The position numbers and the translations under genes were made by a program. A model generated the notes under the pieces. It saw only the letters and a program-made list of their open reading frames with translations, made no database searches and had not been told where the DNA came from. A stretch of DNA of 64,000 nt from Caulobacter hibisci (GTDB taxonomy: Bacteria; Pseudomonadota; Alphaproteobacteria; Caulobacterales; Caulobacteraceae): NCBI RefSeq assembly GCF_016135805.1, contig NZ_JADWOX010000002.1, forward strand, positions 1-64,000. Direction: 5' to 3'. This document shows, piece by piece, positions 51,720 through 58,114 of the stretch (the first letter of the stretch is position 1; each line of letters begins with the position of its first letter).

Positions 51720-51734
51720 CCTAGGGTTTTCCCT
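51720..51734. promoter_or_regulatory. Palindromic motif, copy 4
   Basis: CCTAGGGTTTTCCCT lies about 99 bases before the start of the DUF1521 gene. The core CTAGGGTTTTCCCT is identical to that at 33134-33147, linking this gene to the T3SS regulon. Confidence 0.6.
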
Positions 51735-51832
51735 GATGGGGTACGCCCCAGCTATCTCCGCGGCCCCGCTCGGCGCCACCTTTCCTCCCAGGCCGCGAGC
51801 GGCGGCGTCGAGAGATGACAGGGGTAGGAGCG

Positions 51833-52633
51833 ATGACCACCATCAACGGGTCCTTGAGCACGGCCGTCAACGCGGCGCTGCTGGCCGGCGTCGGCGCCGA
51901 GCTGGGCAAGTCCCTGGGCGCCTTCGGGACCATGCAGTTCACCCTCGGCGCCCTGGTCGCCGGCCTGTTCCAGGCCGCGCCCGCCCAGCCGAAATTCACC
52001 GCTACAATGCCCGAGGCCGGCAAGGCCGAGGTCGACATCGGCGACGGCTACACCCTGTCGATCAACGAGGCGAGTTCCGAGATCGTCGTCCGCGACGCCG
52101 ACGGCAACGCCACCCGCGTCTGGGGCGACCCCCACGTCAGCTACAACGGCCGGCACATCGGCGACTTCTGGGGCACGACCACCCTGCAGCTCGAGAATGG
52201 CACGAAGATCACCATCAACACCGAGACCTCCAGCTGGAACAACATGACCTATGCCGAGCAGGTGGTGGTCACGCGCGGCGACCAGGCCCTGGTCATCGAC
52301 GGGGTCAGCGAGCAGACCAAGGGCGACCTGTCGGTCTCGCTGGGCGGCGACGGCTACGCCCTGGACGCGGCCCATGACGACGGCCTGGTGATCCACGAGA
52401 ACGACGCCGCTTCCAGCGGCTGGACCAGCAGCCTCACCGGCGAGGCCGTCGGCCAGGCCGACTTCAACCTGACCAAGCCCGGCGCCGAGCCGCTGCGCGA
52501 GGCCCTGGAGACCTTCGGCGCGGGCCTGGGCCTGTTCCTGACGGCCTGGCTGCTGGGCGCGGGCGTCTCGGCCCAGGCCGAGGCCTCGGCGAGCGCCGAG
52601 CCGGCCGATCGCTTCCCGCTGCTGGCGCTCTAG
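51833..52633 (+). CDS. DUF1521 (metal-induced autocleavage) protein, probable T3SS substrate
   Basis: This 266-residue protein starts at ATG 51833 with GTAGGAG ahead. Its N-terminus (MTTINGSLSTAVNAALLAGV) has no Sec signal. Residues about 68-225 match DUF1521: VRDADGNATRVWGDPHVSYN, TTLQLENGTKITINTETSSW, VVVTRGDQALVIDGV. In rhizobial NopE1 this domain cuts itself at a GD|PH site when Ca2+ is present; here D99-P100 is the equivalent bond. A hydrophobic segment (FGAGLGLFLTAWLLGAGV) lies near the end. NopE proteins are secreted by T3SS, so this is probably a substrate. Confidence 0.8.
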   Translation: MTTINGSLSTAVNAALLAGVGAELGKSLGAFGTMQFTLGALVAGLFQAAPAQPKFTATMPEAGKAEVDIGDGYTLSINEASSEIVVRDADGNATRVWGDPHVSYNGRHIGDFWGTTTLQLENGTKITINTETSSWNNMTYAEQVVVTRGDQALVIDGVSEQTKGDLSVSLGGDGYALDAAHDDGLVIHENDAASSGWTSSLTGEAVGQADFNLTKPGAEPLREALETFGAGLGLFLTAWLLGAGVSAQAEASASAEPADRFPLLAL

Positions 52634-52726
52634 GCGGCGCGCGTCCACCGGTCCGTCCTCCGCCGCCCGTGATTTGCCAAACGCCGCAAATCATCGTCGG
52701 TAGGGGAACGGATCTGGGGGCGGACG

Positions 52727-54238
52727 ATGCGCGCGCGAACGAAGTGGCTGGCGGGAGCTTTGATCGGGGCGGCCGGGCTGTTGACGCTCTCGCCCGCCTT
52801 GGCCGCGCCGCCGGCTGCTTCGCCCGAGGCGCGGACCTCGGCCGCCTTCGACGCGGCGCTCAAGGACCGCGCCGCCCTGCGCCTGTTCCTGCGGGCCATG
52901 CCCAAGGGCGGCGACCTGCACAACCACCTGTCCGGCACGCCCTACGCCGAGGACTTCCTGGCCTGGGCCGACGCCGACGGCCTGTGCGTGACCACCGACG
53001 TCCAGCCGGCCCTGGCGAGCGGGCCGTGCGACGCCCCCGGCCGCAAGCCGGCGCGGGGCCTCTCCAAGGCCGATCCGGGCCTCTACGCCCGGGCGGTCAA
53101 CTCGCTGTCGATGCTCAACTACAACCCCGGCGCCGACGGGGCCCAGGCCTCCGGCCACGACCAGTTCTTCTCGACCTTCGGCCGCTTTGGGGCGGTGACC
53201 GAGAACAACCTGCCGGCCATGCTGGCGGTGGTCCGCGAATATGCGGCCGGCGACCGTGTCGGCTATGTCGAGACCTCGGTGAACCCGTCGGCCGTCTACG
53301 ACCTGGTGTCCAAGGTTCGCGGCGAGGCGTGGGACGGCGACCTGGCCAAGGCCTTCGCCGCCCTGGAGCCGGGCATCCCGGCTTTGACCGCCAAGGTCCG
53401 CGACCAGATGGACGCCGCCGAGGCCGAGGCCGATCGCCGCCAGGGCTGCCACGCCCAGAAGCCGCGCATGGGGGCCTGCGCCGTCGTGCTCGGCTATCAG
53501 GCCTTCGCCGTGCGGGTGCAGGCGCCGCAGGTGGTCTTCGCCCAGCTGACCGCCGCCTTCGCCCTGGCCGACGCCGACCCGCGCTTCGTCGGGGTCAATA
53601 TCGTCGCCCCGGAAGACAACCCGACCGCCCTGGCCGACTACCGGCTGCACATGCGGATGCTGGCCTTCCTGCACGCCCGCTATCCGAAGGTGAAGCTGTC
53701 GCTGCACGCAGGCGAGCTGACCCTGGGCCTCGTGCCGCCGCGCGAGCTGAGGTTCCACGTCCGCGAGGCGGTCGAGGTCGCCGGCGCGGCCCGCATCGGC
53801 CACGGCGTCGACATCGCCTACGAAGACGACGCGCGCGACCTGCTGGGGCGCATGGCCCGCGACAAGGTCGCCGTCGAGATCAACCTGACCAGCAACGACG
53901 TCATCCTGGGCGTCAAGGGCGCCGACCACCCGCTGCACCTCTACCGCAAGGCCGGCGTGCCGGTGGTGCTGTCCACCGATGACGAAGGCGTCTCGCGCAT
54001 CGACCTGACCAACGAATATCTGCGCGCCGCGACCGAACAGGGCCTGACCTACCGCGACCTCAAGGCCATCGCCCGCGACAGCCTGGAATACGCCTTCGTG
54101 CCGGGACGCAGCCTGCGCGGCGCGCCCGAATGCGCCAAGGCCGGAAAGGCCTGCGAGGCCTTCCTGGGCGCGAACCCCAAAGCGTCGCTGCAGTGGAAGC
54201 TGGAGCGCGATTTCGAAGCGTTCGAAGCCACGCACTGA
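52727..54238 (+). CDS. Secreted adenosine deaminase (metal-dependent)
   Basis: This 503-residue protein has a signal peptide (LIGAAGLLTLSPALA) and an amidohydrolase core. It shows H65-x-H67 in GGDLHNHLSG, VKLSLHAGEL with a metal His and Glu, RIGHGVDIAYE, INLTSNDVILG, and STDDEGVSR with catalytic Asp residues. It deaminates adenosine, probably in the periplasm for nucleoside scavenging. It is longer than cytosolic adenosine deaminases owing to an insertion around residues 90-260, as in the growth-factor-like subgroup. It stands alone and ends in a repeat cassette. Confidence 0.9.
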   Translation: MRARTKWLAGALIGAAGLLTLSPALAAPPAASPEARTSAAFDAALKDRAALRLFLRAMPKGGDLHNHLSGTPYAEDFLAWADADGLCVTTDVQPALASGPCDAPGRKPARGLSKADPGLYARAVNSLSMLNYNPGADGAQASGHDQFFSTFGRFGAVTENNLPAMLAVVREYAAGDRVGYVETSVNPSAVYDLVSKVRGEAWDGDLAKAFAALEPGIPALTAKVRDQMDAAEAEADRRQGCHAQKPRMGACAVVLGYQAFAVRVQAPQVVFAQLTAAFALADADPRFVGVNIVAPEDNPTALADYRLHMRMLAFLHARYPKVKLSLHAGELTLGLVPPRELRFHVREAVEVAGAARIGHGVDIAYEDDARDLLGRMARDKVAVEINLTSNDVILGVKGADHPLHLYRKAGVPVVLSTDDEGVSRIDLTNEYLRAATEQGLTYRDLKAIARDSLEYAFVPGRSLRGAPECAKAGKACEAFLGANPKASLQWKLERDFEAFEATH

Positions 54239-54273
54239 CCCTCTCCCAGAGGGCTAGGTTCCAATTATCAGAA

Positions 54274-54362
54274 GTCATCGCCCGGCTTGTCCGGGCGACC
54301 CAAGCGCCATGTCAGTATGTGGCTCAGTCGGCTTGGGTCGCCCGCATGAAGCGGGCGATGAC
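54274..54362. repeat. Long inverted repeat between convergent genes
   Basis: GTCATCGCCCGGCTTGTCCG with GGCGACCCAAGC at 54274-54305 is mirrored by GCTTGGGTCGCCCGC...GCGGGCGATGAC ending at 54362. Each arm is also a hairpin. It separates the convergent adenosine deaminase and GH115 genes and probably ends both transcripts. Confidence 0.8.
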
Positions 54363-54387
54363 CTCTGGAAAGGGGGCTACTGAACTA

Positions 54388-56868
54388 TCAGCGACACCCG
54401 CCCGCCACCGGCCGCAGCACCAGCGCATCCAGCGCCACGCCCGAATCCAGCCGCGCCACTCGCACCGTCCGCTTGCCGCCGCACAGCGTCAGGCCCGTCG
54501 CCACCTGCAGGCGGCCGTCTAGCACCCCCTCGGCCCAGGCCTTGTCGCCGACCTTGCGCTGGGCGGCGACCTCGATCGGCGGGGCGTCGTCCGCCGACAC
54601 CGCCAGCCGCAGCGCCGTCTCGCCGTTCAGCGGGAAGGTCGGCAGCAGGTCCAGGTCCAGCGACCAGGCGCCGGCCGGCAGGGTCACCGCGTAGCGGAGC
54701 CCAGGCCCGGGCTCGGCCAAGGTCCGCGACGGCTCGGTCACCATGCCCGCCACCATCACCGCCCCGCCGCGCCCCAAGCCGTTCAGCCTGCGCCAGCCAT
54801 CGCCGCGCACCGTCTCGGCCTCGACCACGATGACGTCCGTGTCGGCCGGCGGGGAGGGCGTCAGGCGCGTCGCCGTCGCATCGGCGGCCGGGGCGACGAA
54901 CGGCCTTTGCCGGAACGAGGTCCACTGGCCGTCGGCCGGCTCCACCGCCATGATCCCGCGCCACTTGCCGCCGGCGACCTCGTCGTTGAACCGGCGGGTG
55001 AGGGCGGCGACCTCGGCGTCGGCCGCCCGGGCCTTGGCAGCGCGGCGGCGGGCCTCGTCGGGCCGCTCGCCGACCAGCCGGTCGAAGGCCTCGGCGTCGA
55101 AGACCCGGTGGTTGGCCGCCGCCGCCGCCCGCACCGGATACTGCACCAACTCGAACCAGGCGTCGCGCCGGTCGGCCGGGATCCGGGCGGTCTCGCCGTC
55201 CAGCTTGGCGGTCAGGGCGTCGAACCGCGCCAGCCGCGCATCCGCCTGCTCCACCGACAGCGGGCTCGAGCGCGGCGTCGCGCCCTTGCCCCAGAACCAC
55301 TGCAAATGCTCGGGCTTGCGTTCGAAGTTCAGCTGGTGGTGCGCGGCCAGAATCTCGGCGATCGCCGCCTTGCGGTCGGGGCCGAAGGCGTCGCTGGCGA
55401 ACTGCTCCACATAGCCGTCGGCGCCCTGGGCGCGCACGCGCTCCACGTCCCAGGCCATGTCGAGGAACAGCTGGGTCTCCAGCTCCGCCGGCTTGATGTC
55501 GCCGACATTGACGATCCACAGCTTGCGGGCGCCCAGGTCCCAGGCCCGGCCCATCTCCTCGATCACCAGGGCCGGCGGGGTGGTCGACAGCCACAGGTGC
55601 GACAGCGGCGCGCCGAGGTAGGACAGGTGATAATAGACGCCCGAGCCGCCCGACCGCTTGCGCTCCTCGGCGTTGGGCAGCTGGCGGATGTAGCCGAAAT
55701 TGTCGTCCGGCCAGACCAGGGTCACGTCGTCGGGCACCTTCAGTCCCGAGCGATAGACGTCCAGCACCTCCTTGTAGGCGGTGAAGGCCTGCGGGACGGT
55801 CTCGACCTTGGGGCTGACATGGTCGGCGATCAGGCCGCGCTGGTCGGCGAAGATCGTCTCCAGCAGCGCCCGCTGGCCGTCGATGTCGCCGCCGCCGACC
55901 ATGCCGGAGTCGTGGATGCCCCTCATGCCCAGGGTGTAGATGTTCTCATAGCCGCCGTTGGCCTTGGTCCGCTCGCGCCAGTAGTCCAGCACGCCCTGGC
56001 GGTTGGTCGCGTAGTTGTAGGCCTGCGCACCGGCCTTCCACTCGCCGACATTGTTGCGCAGCATCGGCTCGGCGTGGGACGAGCCCATGACGATCCCCCA
56101 GCGGTCGGCCAGCGCCGCATTGGTCGGATCGGCGTTGAACGGCTTGGTCACCTCGTGCATGGCCGGCCACAGGGTGTTGGCCTTCAGCCGCAGCAGCAGC
56201 TGGAACACCTTCTCGTAGGTCTTCGGGCCGATGTCGCCATAGGCCGGATCGAAGGTCTTGGCCGCCCAGGGCTGCAGGCCCCAGTCCTCGTCGTTGATGA
56301 AGATCCCGCGGTATTTCACCGACGGCGGGCCGAAGCGGCGGGTGTCGGCCGCGACGTACAGCGCCTTGCGCCGGCGCGGCTTGACGTCGGCCCACCAGGT
56401 CCAGGGCGAGACCCCGGCCGCGCGGCTGAGTTCGTAGACGCCGTAGGCCGCGCCCCGGCGGTCCGAGCCGACGATCACCAGGGCCTTGTCCAGGCCCGGG
56501 GCGGGCCTGTCTACCACGGCGATGACGAAGCTCTCCCAGGCGCCCGAAAGGTCGCCGACCTTCAGCCGGCCGTCCCGCACCAGGCCGTCGATCAACGGGT
56601 TCCTGCCCAGCGTGCCGACGACGATGGCGGTCTTGCCCGAGGGCGCGCCGGTCGAGAGGCGAGGGGGCTTGCCGGTGACGGCCGCCAGGTCGTCCCGCAG
56701 GTCCTGGGCGGCCAGGCCCACGACGGGAAAGTCGGTTTCGGAATGGAGGATTTCGGCGCCGGCGATCGCAAAGGCGTCGGGCGAGGCCTTGTCGACCACC
56801 CACTGCGCCTGGGCGCTGGTGGCCAATACGGCCAGCGCCAGACCGACGAGAAACGACGCCAGCCGCAT
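54388..56868 (-). CDS. GH115-family alpha-glucuronidase
   Basis: This 826-residue protein has a signal peptide (FLVGLALAVLATSAQA). Landmarks are DRRGAAYGVYELSRAAGVSP, VKYRGIFINDEDWGLQPWAA, LLRLKANTLWPAMHEVTKPF, GIVMGSSHAEPMLRNN and VTLVWPDDNFGYIRQLP, all typical of GH115. These enzymes remove 4-O-methyl-glucuronic acid from xylan or arabinogalactan. It is exported to the periplasm or beyond. It lies downstream of a TonB receptor and phosphatase on the same strand but has its own leader with a hairpin and a GntR-like operator. Confidence 0.93.
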   Translation of the reverse strand: MRLASFLVGLALAVLATSAQAQWVVDKASPDAFAIAGAEILHSETDFPVVGLAAQDLRDDLAAVTGKPPRLSTGAPSGKTAIVVGTLGRNPLIDGLVRDGRLKVGDLSGAWESFVIAVVDRPAPGLDKALVIVGSDRRGAAYGVYELSRAAGVSPWTWWADVKPRRRKALYVAADTRRFGPPSVKYRGIFINDEDWGLQPWAAKTFDPAYGDIGPKTYEKVFQLLLRLKANTLWPAMHEVTKPFNADPTNAALADRWGIVMGSSHAEPMLRNNVGEWKAGAQAYNYATNRQGVLDYWRERTKANGGYENIYTLGMRGIHDSGMVGGGDIDGQRALLETIFADQRGLIADHVSPKVETVPQAFTAYKEVLDVYRSGLKVPDDVTLVWPDDNFGYIRQLPNAEERKRSGGSGVYYHLSYLGAPLSHLWLSTTPPALVIEEMGRAWDLGARKLWIVNVGDIKPAELETQLFLDMAWDVERVRAQGADGYVEQFASDAFGPDRKAAIAEILAAHHQLNFERKPEHLQWFWGKGATPRSSPLSVEQADARLARFDALTAKLDGETARIPADRRDAWFELVQYPVRAAAAANHRVFDAEAFDRLVGERPDEARRRAAKARAADAEVAALTRRFNDEVAGGKWRGIMAVEPADGQWTSFRQRPFVAPAADATATRLTPSPPADTDVIVVEAETVRGDGWRRLNGLGRGGAVMVAGMVTEPSRTLAEPGPGLRYAVTLPAGAWSLDLDLLPTFPLNGETALRLAVSADDAPPIEVAAQRKVGDKAWAEGVLDGRLQVATGLTLCGGKRTVRVARLDSGVALDALVLRPVAGGCR

Positions 56869-56872
56869 GATG

Positions 56873-56939
56873 TCCTCCAGATCGCTTAGCTGTCAGGCAG
56901 CTTGGTCGAATTGGTCAGACCATAGGGCGATCTGGAGGA
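56873..56939 (-). promoter_or_regulatory. GH115 leader: hairpin sequestering the RBS, with GntR-like operator
   Basis: TCCTCCAGATCGC at 56873-56885 and GCGATCTGGAGGA at 56927-56939 are perfect 13-bp inverted repeats. In the GH115 mRNA the 3' arm contains the ribosome-binding site GGAGG five bases before ATG, so the folded leader would block translation. In the loop, TGGTCAGACCA at 56912-56922 is an 11-base palindrome like operators of FadR/UxuR-type GntR regulators, which often control hexuronate genes. Confidence 0.6.
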
Positions 56940-56984
56940 TTGGCTACTCACAAATTGAACACCATTCTCATCATGCGGGAATGG

Positions 56985-58097
56985 CTATTCGAGATAGCGC
57001 GCCCGCAGGGCCGCCAGGTCCTTGGCGTCGACGCCCAGCACCTTGTCCAGATAGGCCTCGACCGAGCCGTACTTCTGCTCGATCGCTTCCAGCGCCGCCT
57101 CGACATAGGCCGGATCGGTGCGCATCAGCACGCGGGTGATCTCCGGCGGCAGCCGGGCGAACATCGCCGCGTTCGGATCGTCGGCCTTGGCGCCGGCCGC
57201 CATGGCCCGGCGGGCGTCGGCGGTGTTGAGCAGGGTCTCGCTCATCGCGTAGTCGGCGGTCACCGTCGGGCGCGGCACGCCCAGGGCGGTGAGGATCAGG
57301 GCCGAGGCCACGCCCGTGCGGTCCTTGCCGGCCGAGCAGTGCACCAGCATCGGCGCATCGCCCGCCAACAGCTTGTCGAACATCGCCCGGTACTCGTCGG
57401 CATAGGCGTCCGGCATCAGCTTGTAGAAGCCGATGAAGTTGGCTCGCACCGCCTCGGCGCTCGGCGGCCCGGCGCCGAACAGGGCCCGCATGTCCATGTC
57501 CAGCGCGCCCTTGGGCGAGTTCAGGAACACCGGCACGGCCTTGCCGCCGCGCCAGACGGTGGGCTGGGTCTTGCGTTCCTGGTCGGTGCGCAGGTCGCAG
57601 ACGAGGCGCACGTCCAGGTCGCCGACGGTCTTGTAGTCGGCGTCGGTCAGGGCCGACAGGCCGTTGGAGCGGAACACCTGGCCCCAGCGCACGTGCTTGC
57701 CGTTCGCCGTCGCATAGCCGCCCAGGTCGCGGAAATTGGCCGCGCCTTCCAGCGGCACCACGCGGGTGGCGGCGCGCAGGCCGGTCTTGGCCCCGTCGGC
57801 CACGACATAGAAGTAGGGGCGGGCCGCGCCGGCCTGGGCGGCGGTCACCGCCGCCGCGCCGTCCGTGTCGTTGTCGGCCAGCTTGCGCATGGCCTTCAGC
57901 GGCGCGCTGGGCGAGCCCGACACATAGAGGTCCACCGGCGCGCCGGGGCGGCTGGTCTTCCAGGCGACCTGGTAGGTCCCGTCCTTCAGCACGACCGAGG
58001 CCTCGGTCACCTGAGCCGGCGCGGTGCGGGCCTGAACGGCCGGGGCGGCGAGGACGGCCGCCGCGCAGGCGGCCGTCAGCAGATTGCGGATCATCAT
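56985..58097 (-). CDS. Secreted tyrosine/dual-specificity phosphatase
   Basis: This 370-residue protein has a signal peptide (LLTAACAAAVLAAPAVQA). An N-terminal beta-sandwich-like domain is followed by a Y_phosphatase3 domain with NFRDLGGYATANGKHVRWGQ and the P-loop VHCSAGKDRTGVAS (C-x5-R, about residue 255), with a general-acid Asp upstream. Relatives dephosphorylate phosphotyrosine or phosphoinositides. A periplasmic location makes small phosphorylated molecules more likely substrates. It starts 17 bases after the TonB receptor stop, so the two are co-transcribed. Confidence 0.9.
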   Translation of the reverse strand: MMIRNLLTAACAAAVLAAPAVQARTAPAQVTEASVVLKDGTYQVAWKTSRPGAPVDLYVSGSPSAPLKAMRKLADNDTDGAAAVTAAQAGAARPYFYVVADGAKTGLRAATRVVPLEGAANFRDLGGYATANGKHVRWGQVFRSNGLSALTDADYKTVGDLDVRLVCDLRTDQERKTQPTVWRGGKAVPVFLNSPKGALDMDMRALFGAGPPSAEAVRANFIGFYKLMPDAYADEYRAMFDKLLAGDAPMLVHCSAGKDRTGVASALILTALGVPRPTVTADYAMSETLLNTADARRAMAAGAKADDPNAAMFARLPPEITRVLMRTDPAYVEAALEAIEQKYGSVEAYLDKVLGVDAKDLAALRARYLE

Positions 58098-58114
58098 GGT
58101 TTTCTCGTCCCGGA

